This document shows, one piece after another, positions 30,684 to 38,707 of a DNA stretch of 64,000 bases. Every line of letters begins with the position of its first letter. Position 1 is the stretch's first letter. Origin of the DNA: JAGOEX01 sp964630905 (lineage in GTDB: Bacteria > UBP6 > UBA1177); NCBI GenBank assembly GCA_964630905.1, contig CAZVWR010000010.1:16535-80534 (forward strand), written 5' to 3'. Position numbers and translations under genes: made by a program. Below the pieces are notes generated by a model. That model saw nothing but the letters and a program-made list of their open reading frames with translations, did no database searches and was not told the origin of the DNA.

Positions 30684-31610
30684 ATGAAAGAGATGATTTT
30701 TGATTCAATGCTGAGGCTTGTAGGGAAGACGCCGCTTGTGAGACTTAACGGAATAAGCCGTGAAACAGGTTCTGAGGTGATAGGGAAGATCGAATATTTC
30801 AATCCTATGTCAAGCGTCAAAGATCGAATTGCCCTTGCAATGATCGAAGACGGTGAGAAAAGGGGTGTGCTCAGTAAAAATGTAACCATTGTTGAGCCGA
30901 CAAGCGGTAATACCGGTGTCGGACTTGCGTTTGTATGTGCTGTTAAAGGATACAGACTTGTTCTCACGATGCCTGATACGATGAGCATCGAAAGAAGAAA
31001 ACTGCTCAAAATACTTGGTGCAGAACTGGTTCTCACTCCCGGTGAAAAAGGGATGAAAGGTGCTATTGAGGCGGCTGAAAAAATGGTTGCGGAAAATCCG
31101 TGGCATGTTATCCTCCAGCAGTTTGCAAATCCTGCAAATCCTGAAATTCATACAAGAACCACAGCCGTTGAGATATTGAACGACTGCAACGGGCATATTG
31201 ATATTTTTGTTGCAGGTGTGGGTACCGGCGGAACAATAACAGGTGTCGGAAAAGTTCTGAAAGAGAAAAATCCTGATGTTTTAATAATAGCAGTCGAACC
31301 TGATGACTCGCCTGTTTTAAGTGGCGGAACCCCCGGACCTCACAAACTTCAGGGGATCGGAGCAGGTTTTGTTCCGGCAATTCTTGATAAAGGCGTCATT
31401 GATGAAGTGATCAGAGTTACAACAGATCAGGCGTTCTCAGAAGCCAGAAAGATCGCAAGAGAAGAAGGTGTTTTCTGCGGAATTTCATCGGGTGCTGCAC
31501 TGTCAGCCGCAAGAACTGTCGCTTCAAGACCTGAAAACAAGGGAAAAAGAGTTGTTGTAATAATCCCGGACACAGGAGAAAGGTATCTCTCAACTGCACT
31601 TTTTGAGTGA
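30684..31610 (+). CDS. cysK: Cysteine synthase (O-acetylserine sulfhydrylase)
   Basis: A PLP-dependent beta-replacement enzyme making cysteine from O-acetylserine and sulfide. The PLP Lys46 lies in NPMSSVKDRIA; the substrate loop PTSGNTG and the PLP-phosphate loop GVGTGGTITG are intact; 308 residues is standard. The start is ATG 30684 with GGGGAGA just upstream rather than the earlier in-frame TTG at 30666. The Rrf2 regulator follows after six bases, and hydE after that, so cysteine supply and iron-sulfur chemistry share a transcript. Confidence 0.95.
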   Translation: MKEMIFDSMLRLVGKTPLVRLNGISRETGSEVIGKIEYFNPMSSVKDRIALAMIEDGEKRGVLSKNVTIVEPTSGNTGVGLAFVCAVKGYRLVLTMPDTMSIERRKLLKILGAELVLTPGEKGMKGAIEAAEKMVAENPWHVILQQFANPANPEIHTRTTAVEILNDCNGHIDIFVAGVGTGGTITGVGKVLKEKNPDVLIIAVEPDDSPVLSGGTPGPHKLQGIGAGFVPAILDKGVIDEVIRVTTDQAFSEARKIAREEGVFCGISSGAALSAARTVASRPENKGKRVVVIIPDTGERYLSTALFE

Positions 31611-31616
31611 GGTATT

Positions 31617-32042
31617 ATGAAAATATCGACAAAAGTGCGTTACGGAATGAGGGCGATGATCGAGCTTGCAAGAAGGAACAATGATGCTCCGGTAATGCTT
31701 GGAATCATTGCAAAAAATCAGGATCTGAGCGAAAAATATCTTGAACAGCTTTTCACTCTTCTTAGAAATGCAGGACTCGTAAAAAGTGAAAGAGGAAGCA
31801 AAGGCGGTTACAGACTTGCAAGAGAAGCCGCTGAAATCACAGCCTATGACATTTTTACAGCAATGAACGGACCTCTTGAACTTGTTGAATGTGTGAACGG
31901 GAAAATCTGCATAAGAAACAGAGCATGCGAAACAAAAGAGATTTGGACAGATCTGACAGACTTAATTCAAAGATACCTGCAATCAAAAACGCTTGCAGAG
32001 CTTATTTATGAAAGAGAAAACGGAGGCACTTATGTTATATGA
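31617..32042 (+). CDS. Rrf2-family transcriptional regulator (IscR-like)
   Basis: 141 residues with an N-terminal winged helix-turn-helix (KYLEQLFTLLRNAGLVKSERGSKGGYRLAR). The cysteines Cys92, Cys98 and Cys104 fall at the same numbers and spacing (C-x5-C-x5-C) as the 2Fe-2S ligands of E. coli IscR; the fourth ligand, His107 in IscR, is Lys here. CymR-type regulators also sit beside cysK but lack these cysteines. The gene lies directly after cysK, and its last 11 bases overlap hydE. Autoregulation of the operon is likely but unproven. Confidence 0.92.
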   Translation: MKISTKVRYGMRAMIELARRNNDAPVMLGIIAKNQDLSEKYLEQLFTLLRNAGLVKSERGSKGGYRLAREAAEITAYDIFTAMNGPLELVECVNGKICIRNRACETKEIWTDLTDLIQRYLQSKTLAELIYERENGGTYVI

Positions 32043-33093
32043 CAACATTTCCAAAGATAATATAATTGAGCTTCTCTCATTGACAGATAAGTCTGAGATT
32101 GAAGCTCTTTATGCGGCGGCTTATGCTGAAAAGCTTAAACACAGTGGAAAAAAAGTATTTTTCAGAGGTCTGATCGAATTCAGCAATATCTGTGCAAAGG
32201 ATTGTTTTTACTGCGGTATCAGGAAGTCAAACAAAGAAACCCAAAGATATATGCTTTCAATGGATGAGGTTCTTGAAGCGACAACATTTGCCTATGAGCA
32301 GGGTTACGGTTCTGTCGTTCTTCAATCGGGTGAAAGAGAGGATTCTGAGTTTGTAAGATTTGTCGAAAAAGCACTTCACGAAATAAAGAAGATCGGAAAC
32401 GGTGCGCTTGGTGTGACGCTTTCAACAGGTGAGCAGACTGAAGAGGTCTATAAAAGATGGTTTGATGCCGGAGCTCACAGATATCTTTTGAGAGTTGAAA
32501 CGACAAACAGAGAACTTTACAAGAAACTTCATCCTGCCGATCACAGTTTTGATAGAAGGGTTGAATGTATTAACACAATGAAAAAGCTTGGATATCAGGT
32601 GGGAACCGGCGTGATGATCGGACTTCCGGGACAAACCATTGAAGACCTTGCAGATGATGTACTGTTTTTTAAAGAATCAGGAGTTCACATGATAGGGATG
32701 GGTCCGTTTATTCCGCATCATCAGACTCCGCTTGCCGATTCAATCCCTGATTTTGAAAACATTAAAGATGACCAGCTTGAGCTTGGACTGAAAATGATCG
32801 CAGTTACCCGTCTTGTGCTGAAAAATGTCAATATTGCTTCCACCACAGCTTTGCAGGCACTCAGTGAAACAGGAAGAGAACTCGGTTTACAGGCAGGAGC
32901 CAACATAATCATGCCGAATCTCACTGACACAAAATATCGTTCAAGTTACCAGCTTTACGACAACAAACCATGTCTCAACGAAAATGCCGGAATGTGTCGC
33001 GGCTGTCTTGAAATGAGAATAAAATCAATTGGCGAAGAGATCGGCTACAACCAGTGGGGCGATTCACCAAAATTCAAAGAGGAAAAGAATTAG
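32032..33093 (+). CDS. hydE: [FeFe]-hydrogenase H-cluster radical SAM maturase HydE
   Basis: 353 residues from ATG 32032, preceded by GGAGG at 32022-32026. The radical SAM triad is Cys54-x3-Cys58-x2-Cys61 (CAKDCFYC), and a C-terminal Cys-x7-Cys-x2-Cys (CLNENAGMCRGC) matches the second cluster site of HydE rather than PylB or BioB. HydE helps to build the dithiolate-bridged diiron part of the H-cluster. hydF, hydG and hydrogenase genes are absent here. The gene overlaps the regulator gene at its start and the convergent yitT at its stop (TTAG). Confidence 0.88.
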   Translation: MLYDNISKDNIIELLSLTDKSEIEALYAAAYAEKLKHSGKKVFFRGLIEFSNICAKDCFYCGIRKSNKETQRYMLSMDEVLEATTFAYEQGYGSVVLQSGEREDSEFVRFVEKALHEIKKIGNGALGVTLSTGEQTEEVYKRWFDAGAHRYLLRVETTNRELYKKLHPADHSFDRRVECINTMKKLGYQVGTGVMIGLPGQTIEDLADDVLFFKESGVHMIGMGPFIPHHQTPLADSIPDFENIKDDQLELGLKMIAVTRLVLKNVNIASTTALQALSETGRELGLQAGANIIMPNLTDTKYRSSYQLYDNKPCLNENAGMCRGCLEMRIKSIGEEIGYNQWGDSPKFKEEKN

Positions 33094-33989
33094 CCCATAT
33101 CTTTAATGGGCAGAAATCCATGTCCGTAAACTTCATTTGTTTCAAATATGACGATGAATGCTTTAGGATCGAGTTTTTTGAGATAGTCTTTTAAAAAAGC
33201 GGTTTCTCTTCTGCTGACTGTTGTAAAAATTATTTTTCTTTCGTCGTCATGGAACATTCCTTTTGCAGGAATGATTGTTCCTCCCCTTTTCATGTCAACC
33301 AGCAGTTTTGTTTTGATTTCCTCATACTTGTCTGAAATAATAAATATCCCTTTGTAAAATGAAGCCCCTTCAAGAGTTGTGTCTAAAGTTTTGGATGAGG
33401 CATAGTTTGCTATAATTGCATAAATGATCATTCTTAAAAACTGCGTTTCAGGATCTATCAGCCACAGTACCGCGGCACCTCCAAAAATTATAATAGCATT
33501 TGTGAAGAGTATTGTTTTTCCTGTTGAGAACTTGAATTTTGCATACATAACCTGTCCAATTATGTCAACTCCGCCAGTTGTTGCCTTAGCTTTAAAGATA
33601 AGACCGATTCCAGCTCCAATGAGAGTTCCTCCAACAAGACAGCTAATGAACATATCATCGCTTAACTTAATCTCAGGCCAGAAATAGTGCATTCCATCAT
33701 TAAAAAATGAAAGAAGGGCCATTCCAATTACAGTTTTAACTCCAAATCGCGGTCCAAGAATTTTCACACCAATGATAAGTAAAGGGATGTTTAATATCAT
33801 AGTAAGAATTCCAACAGGAAATCCTGTCAAATGAAAAACAACAGTGCTTATTCCAAAGAGTCCTCCGGGAATAATTTTGTGAGGAATGAGAAAAAAGTTA
33901 TATCCAGCCGCTGCAATAAGAGCTCCTTCAATAATCATAAAATAACTTTTAAACCATTCTTTAGAAAAAAGCTTGTCTTTGAAAATCAT
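33090..33989 (-). CDS. YitT-family membrane protein (DUF161 + DUF2179)
   Basis: 299 residues. Five to six hydrophobic helices (about 15-190) with the family stretch LIPHKIIPGGLFGIS are followed by a soluble DUF2179 domain (about 220-299; GGTIIPAKGMF, IFTTVSRRE). The function of the family is poorly defined; transport is presumed. AGGA precedes the ATG. It converges on hydE with stop codons sharing bases, and it is divergent from bioB. Confidence 0.9.
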   Translation of the reverse strand: MIFKDKLFSKEWFKSYFMIIEGALIAAAGYNFFLIPHKIIPGGLFGISTVVFHLTGFPVGILTMILNIPLLIIGVKILGPRFGVKTVIGMALLSFFNDGMHYFWPEIKLSDDMFISCLVGGTLIGAGIGLIFKAKATTGGVDIIGQVMYAKFKFSTGKTILFTNAIIIFGGAAVLWLIDPETQFLRMIIYAIIANYASSKTLDTTLEGASFYKGIFIISDKYEEIKTKLLVDMKRGGTIIPAKGMFHDDERKIIFTTVSRRETAFLKDYLKKLDPKAFIVIFETNEVYGHGFLPIKDMG

Positions 33990-34065
33990 TTTCTTTTCCT
34001 ATAAACAAATTAACTCAATTGATTATATTGAAGTTTGTTAAACAATCCAATTGAAAAAACAAAAA

Positions 34066-34093
34066 TTGTTTTTAAAAAGATAACAGTTATATT
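34066..34093 (+). promoter_or_regulatory. Possible promoter of bioB
   Basis: TTGTTT at 34066-34071, a 16-base spacer and TATATT at 34088-34093, 24 bases before the bioB ATG. The region is AT-rich, so chance matches are possible. Confidence 0.42.
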
Positions 34094-34117
34094 TCGATGG
34101 TGTTTTGTGGAGGAGGT

Positions 34118-35089
34118 ATGTATTTAAAAAGAATTGGTGAAAATGCCAAAAACGGAATAAAACCGACAAAAAACGAAGCGGTTGAGTTTTTAAGTCTTGC
34201 TGCTGAATACTTTAATGAAATTATTTATTTAGGCGGAACTCTCAGGAATCATTTCAGGGGAAACAGAATTTCGACCTGCACAATAATTAATGCAAAAAGC
34301 GGCAAATGTTCTGAAAACTGCCGGTTCTGTGCCCAGAGTGCTCATCACAGTTCAAATATTGAAACATGGGAATTAAAAGAAAAAGAGGCGATCGTCGAGC
34401 ATGCAAAAATTGATGCTCCATTTGGAAGTTATTACGGGATTGTCACTTCAGGCAGAGGCCTTGAAGCAAAAGACGTGGTTAAAGTTTCTGAAACTATTGA
34501 ATATTTTAAGCAGACAGGAACTCCTCAGAAAATTTGCGGATCACTGGGGATCTTATCTTTAGAAGAGCTTTTAAAATTGAAAAGAGCGGGACTTGAAAGG
34601 TTTCACCACAATCTTGAAGTTTCAAAGAACTTTTTTCCAAATCTCTGCACAACTCACACATGGGAAGAGCGCAGAGAGACTATTGAAAACGCTAAAATTG
34701 CAGGATTATCGCTGTGTGTCGGTGGAATTTTCGGAGTAGGGGAATCAGTTTCAGATAGAGCCGACCTTCTTTTTGAGATTGCTGAATGCGATCCCGATTC
34801 TGTTCCGCTTAATTTTCTAGTTCCTATTCCCGGAACTCCGCTTGAAAACCAACCACTTTTTCCACTTTTTGAAGCAGTTAAAATAATAGCTCTCACAAGA
34901 CTCATCATGCCTTCAAAAGATATAAAGATCGGGGGTGGCAGAGTTGAAATATTTAAAGAAAATCAATCACTTCCATTTCTTGCCGGAGCAAGTTCCATCA
35001 TCACAGGACAGCTTCTGACCGTCAAAGGGATTACCCCTCAGGATGATATAAGGCTTTTAAATTCACTTGGGCTTGAAAGAGATCTGTGA
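34118..35089 (+). CDS. bioB: Biotin synthase
   Basis: A radical SAM enzyme inserting sulfur into dethiobiotin. The triad is Cys64-x3-Cys68-x2-Cys71 in SGKCSENCRFCAQS, followed by the family blocks HHNLEVS and LNFLVPIPGTPLE. The start is ATG 34118 because GGAGGAGG lies just before it; an in-frame ATG at 34097 lacks such a site. 323 residues is normal. No other bio gene is adjacent, so biotin may be made from imported dethiobiotin or from genes elsewhere. Confidence 0.95.
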   Translation: MYLKRIGENAKNGIKPTKNEAVEFLSLAAEYFNEIIYLGGTLRNHFRGNRISTCTIINAKSGKCSENCRFCAQSAHHSSNIETWELKEKEAIVEHAKIDAPFGSYYGIVTSGRGLEAKDVVKVSETIEYFKQTGTPQKICGSLGILSLEELLKLKRAGLERFHHNLEVSKNFFPNLCTTHTWEERRETIENAKIAGLSLCVGGIFGVGESVSDRADLLFEIAECDPDSVPLNFLVPIPGTPLENQPLFPLFEAVKIIALTRLIMPSKDIKIGGGRVEIFKENQSLPFLAGASSIITGQLLTVKGITPQDDIRLLNSLGLERDL

Positions 35090-35113
35090 AGTTTGGTATC
35101 ATTTTCATTTTTT

Positions 35114-35141
35114 TTGACACTTAAAATTCATCGGATAGAAT
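35114..35141 (+). promoter_or_regulatory. Sigma70-type promoter of the isocitrate-type dehydrogenase
   Basis: A perfect TTGACA at 35114-35119, a 16-base spacer and TAGAAT at 35136-35141. The ATG is at 35213, after AAAGGAG, leaving a leader of about 65 bases in which I see no strong structure. Confidence 0.68.
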
Positions 35142-35212
35142 CTCAAGGCGAGAAGTTCAATTAAATTTGGAACCTTTTCAGATTTTTTAACCTCAAAAAA
35201 AAGGAGAACAAC

Positions 35213-36337
35213 ATGACAAAATACCGTATTGCATGGCTGCCGGGTGACGGTGTCGGTAAGGAAGTTATGGAAGCCGCAAGAATAGTTCTTGACGGTCTTA
35301 AATTGAATGCAGAGTATATTCACGGTGATATCGGCTGGGAGTTCTGGTGTAAAGAGGGTGACCCATTGCCCAAAAGAACAACCGACATGATGAAAACGAC
35401 AAGTTGCGCCCTTTTCGGAGCGATCACATCAAAACCGCAAAGAGAGGCAAAAGAGGAACTTATTCCTGAACTCAAGGATAAAGGGCTCACATATTTCTCG
35501 CCTATTGTAAGACTTCGTCAGGAATTTGACCTTTACTGCAATGAAAGACCCAATGTAGCAATTCCGGGATGTCCGCTTAATTTGAAGGACAATATAAACA
35601 TTACCGTTTTCCGTGAAAATACAGAAGGAAGCTATGCAGGTGTTGAATTCGGTCCGGTAACGGATGACCTCAAGAAGGCAATGCTTAAAGATGCTCCGAA
35701 AATGAAGGCGTTCATGGATACGCCGAATGATGATATTGCAATTTCAACAAGAATAGTCACAAGAAATGGTGCTGAAAGGATAATCCGTTCCGCTTTCAAA
35801 CATGCAGACAAATTCAACAGAAAGAGTGTGACACTTGTTGAAAAGCCGAATGTTTTGAGAAAGACAGGCGGACTTATGACCGAAGTTTTTGAAAAAGTTG
35901 CAAAGGAATATCCCCATATCGACAGCTGGTTTGACAATGTTGACGCAATTGCAATGTGGCTTGTAAAATCACCTGAAAAATATGAAGTGCTTGTTGCCGA
36001 GAACCTTTTCGGTGACATTATCAGCGATCTTTGCGGACAGCTTGTAGGCGGTCTCGGATTTGCACACAGTGCCAATATCGGTAAAGATTATGCAGTATTT
36101 GAGCCGGTTCACGGAAGTGCACCCAAATATGAAGGGATGTACAAGGTCAACCCGATGGCGACGCTCCTTGCCGCAAAAATGATGTGCACATACCTCGGCG
36201 AACACGAAATGGCAGCAAAGATCCAGAAAGGTATTGAAGAAACTGTAAAAGAAGGCAAAGTTGTAACTTATGACCTTGGTGGAAAGGCGAAGACTCTTGA
36301 AGTTGCTCACGAAGTTCTTAAGAATGCTCTGAAATAA
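35213..36337 (+). CDS. Isocitrate/isopropylmalate dehydrogenase family, probably NAD-dependent isocitrate dehydrogenase
   Basis: 374 residues. The N-terminal LPGDGVGKEV, the substrate segment FRENTEGSYAGVE, the catalytic-Lys segment VEKPNVLRKT and the metal/cofactor blocks DNVDAIAMWL and NLFGDIISDLCGQLVGGLG are all present. The ENTEG form points to isocitrate (TCA cycle) or a homologue such as homoisocitrate rather than 3-isopropylmalate, which has a different loop. No leu genes are nearby. It has its own good promoter and ends 19 bases before the convergent lipoprotein gene. Confidence 0.85.
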   Translation: MTKYRIAWLPGDGVGKEVMEAARIVLDGLKLNAEYIHGDIGWEFWCKEGDPLPKRTTDMMKTTSCALFGAITSKPQREAKEELIPELKDKGLTYFSPIVRLRQEFDLYCNERPNVAIPGCPLNLKDNINITVFRENTEGSYAGVEFGPVTDDLKKAMLKDAPKMKAFMDTPNDDIAISTRIVTRNGAERIIRSAFKHADKFNRKSVTLVEKPNVLRKTGGLMTEVFEKVAKEYPHIDSWFDNVDAIAMWLVKSPEKYEVLVAENLFGDIISDLCGQLVGGLGFAHSANIGKDYAVFEPVHGSAPKYEGMYKVNPMATLLAAKMMCTYLGEHEMAAKIQKGIEETVKEGKVVTYDLGGKAKTLEVAHEVLKNALK

Positions 36338-36356
36338 GTTCTTATAAATCCTTGAA

Positions 36357-38543
36357 TTAATTCAGATAACTTTCAATCCACATGCGGTAGCTTGCAATAT
36401 AAGGTCCGTCAAAAGTGTATGAAGAAACAGGTTCAGTTGCTGTGCTGAATGACTCGTTGCCTATTGATTTTCCAAACTTTAAAGGATATTCAATTGCCGA
36501 ACTGCTGCCTATAGTATAATAAAATCCTGTTCCGGCAGGCATATAAAAAGCAAAAAGATAATATTTCCCTGATGTTATCTGCAAACTCATTCCTACAGGA
36601 CCATAATATCCGTTTGATCCTACCGAAATAACACTACGGTAAACTCTTGTAAATCCCCCTGATTCTGCAGCACCTTCATATACAGCAAAAGGAACATTAA
36701 TTGCACCTGAAGGGGATTGGAGATGAATTTTAAAATCAGTCACAACGGCATTATGTGTAGCCTGAACATACATGCCTTTAAAATATGCTGTCGTGTTGGA
36801 GTTATAGAAAGTTTCAGCGTCAACTGCTATGTATTCCTGAGAAGATTGAGGCGTGTTATAACATTTTGCACTTGTAGATCCGTCTTTCCCGCAGTAGGGA
36901 GTAACCATGGATATGGAACAGTCGGTCTCAAAAGTCCATTCGGTACAGCCGTGAATTGCATTGGTCGTGCATTTTTCAACAGTATTCCCGTCACACTGCT
37001 TGTTGTTGAGAGTACATTCATTAACACAGTTGTTCACACATTCGGTAACGCCGTTGCTCGTTTCGCAGTCCTTGTAATCACAATCAGTAACAGCCTCCCA
37101 TGCAAGACATCCGTATGCATCGGCGGCACAGTTCTCGATCCAGTTATTGTTGCATCTCTTGTTATTTAGAGCGGGACAAAGGTTGTTGCAGATACAGATC
37201 TCGGTGCCTGTGCTTCCTGTGTTAAAGAACATGTTGTAGTTAGAAAGACCCTTGTTCGTCCCCGGAATTGACGGGAGAAGGGGATACGAATCGGTGAGCG
37301 CTGTTCCGCCGAGTGTATTCCCGAAAGTAGTTGTATGTGACACGAAAGGATTGAAAAAACCGTCATAATTTGCGTAATATGAATTCATCGTGTCGGCCCA
37401 TGCAACTCCGAAAATATAGAACTTCCCGGCAGTTACAGTGATATTTTCCGCAGTTCCTGTTTTTTTGATCGGTCCTGAGCTGTACATTCTTTTTCCTGTT
37501 CCAGGTTCATCGACACTCCTTGTCGCAATTGGAAAATAGGTGCCGTCAGAGGTATCTGATTCATAAACTGCAAAAATAAGCGGCTGACCTGTTGTATTGT
37601 TAATTTCCATCGAAAATTCATAGATGGTCGCATTTGAAGTCACCTCAATGAAATTTCCCCTGTAGACATTCGACCTTTCTGTTACTGTCGTGCCGAACCC
37701 GACAGTGTTGCCGTCGGCACAGAGCCTTGATGTATCGCTACAGTCCTTGTTCTCAACCCATTTGAGACATCCGCCTGAAAGCTGGCATTTGACAACTTTT
37801 GATCCGTCACATCTTACTGAATTAAGTTTGGAACACTCATCTGCACAGATGATAGCGTCATCGTCAGGAAACTCATTTTCTATGCATGTTTCCGTGTCCC
37901 ATCCGTTGCAGGTCTCAAGACATTTAGCTTTGCCTGATTCATAAAGTACCTCGTTTATTTCAACACAGTTCTTCACCTCATTTTTTTCGCAAACCTCTTT
38001 GCCTGTAACTTCTCCATCCCCGCATACTGAAGGTTTGTATGTAACGCAGTTTGATTCGTTCCAGCTGTCGCACATCAGTCCGCATGTTGCTGTCCCTGAT
38101 TCGTATTTTTCAGGATCAAGATCATAACAGGAGACAGTGTTCTTGTCACAAACCTCAATCCCTTCTACAATGGAGTTGCCGCATTCCATGAACACTTCAT
38201 CGCAGGTAAGAGTGTCCCAATCGGAGCAGTCTTCAAGACATTTCGCCTTGCCCCCTTCATACAGTTTTTCATTGATATCAACACAGTTTATCACATTTTC
38301 CTTTTCACACACTTCACTTCCTTCCACATTGCCGTCTCCACAGACTGCAACAACATTGGTGTCTTCATCAGGCTTGACATTTTCATCAATGGTGACATCT
38401 TCTTCTGAATCTGTGTTTTCTGTGTCAGTCTTAGCTGTGCTGTCTGAATCGGGTTTCGGTTTTGTACTCTTAATGGATCCACTGTCGCATGAAACAACAG
38501 AAAAAATCGTCAACATTAAAGCACTTATAAGTAATGCTCTCAT
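36357..38543 (-). CDS. Cys-rich lipoprotein with Myxococcus-type disulfide repeats
   Basis: 728 residues from ATG 38543, which GGAGGGG precedes; an earlier in-frame start at 38567 lacks a site. The signal peptide ends in VVSC. An acidic Asp/Thr linker is followed by about four copies of the CGDGxxxGxExC repeat typical of myxobacterial surface proteins, then by alternating Cys-rich EGF-like segments (CDGNTVEKC) and two beta-sandwich-like segments (FAVYESDTSDG and FAVYEGAAESG). The latter two resemble each other, pointing to an internal duplication. No enzymatic site is seen. It is divergent from hppA. Confidence 0.8.
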   Translation of the reverse strand: MRALLISALMLTIFSVVSCDSGSIKSTKPKPDSDSTAKTDTENTDSEEDVTIDENVKPDEDTNVVAVCGDGNVEGSEVCEKENVINCVDINEKLYEGGKAKCLEDCSDWDTLTCDEVFMECGNSIVEGIEVCDKNTVSCYDLDPEKYESGTATCGLMCDSWNESNCVTYKPSVCGDGEVTGKEVCEKNEVKNCVEINEVLYESGKAKCLETCNGWDTETCIENEFPDDDAIICADECSKLNSVRCDGSKVVKCQLSGGCLKWVENKDCSDTSRLCADGNTVGFGTTVTERSNVYRGNFIEVTSNATIYEFSMEINNTTGQPLIFAVYESDTSDGTYFPIATRSVDEPGTGKRMYSSGPIKKTGTAENITVTAGKFYIFGVAWADTMNSYYANYDGFFNPFVSHTTTFGNTLGGTALTDSYPLLPSIPGTNKGLSNYNMFFNTGSTGTEICICNNLCPALNNKRCNNNWIENCAADAYGCLAWEAVTDCDYKDCETSNGVTECVNNCVNECTLNNKQCDGNTVEKCTTNAIHGCTEWTFETDCSISMVTPYCGKDGSTSAKCYNTPQSSQEYIAVDAETFYNSNTTAYFKGMYVQATHNAVVTDFKIHLQSPSGAINVPFAVYEGAAESGGFTRVYRSVISVGSNGYYGPVGMSLQITSGKYYLFAFYMPAGTGFYYTIGSSSAIEYPLKFGKSIGNESFSTATEPVSSYTFDGPYIASYRMWIESYLN

Positions 38544-38579
38544 TTTCCCCTCCGTGAGAAAAATCAAAAAATATGAAGT

Positions 38580-38607
38580 ATTATATGAAAATCATTAAAT
38601 TTTTCAA
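38580..38607 (-). promoter_or_regulatory. Sigma70-type promoter of the Cys-rich lipoprotein gene
   Basis: Read on the minus strand: TTGAAA (38607-38602), a 16-base spacer and a perfect TATAAT (38585-38580), with the ATG 37 bases further. It lies back to back with the hppA promoter. Confidence 0.68.
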
Positions 38608-38623
38608 GTCACTGAAAGTTTTA

Positions 38624-38651
38624 TTTACGGGCTTACATTTTTATGTATAAT
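38624..38651 (+). promoter_or_regulatory. Sigma70-type promoter of hppA
   Basis: TTTACG at 38624-38629, a 16-base spacer and a perfect TATAAT at 38646-38651. The hppA ATG is at 38708 after GGAGG. Confidence 0.6.
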
Positions 38652-38707
38652 GCCAATCCGCGAGGCTATTAGATGTTCCATTTTTTATTGTTAATACGGA
38701 GGAATTA

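Noticed and set aside
33990..34117. Possible BirA operator upstream of bioB (TTGTTAAACAA)
   Set aside because: Only one imperfect arm is visible and the expected GTTNACAA partner at the right distance is missing.
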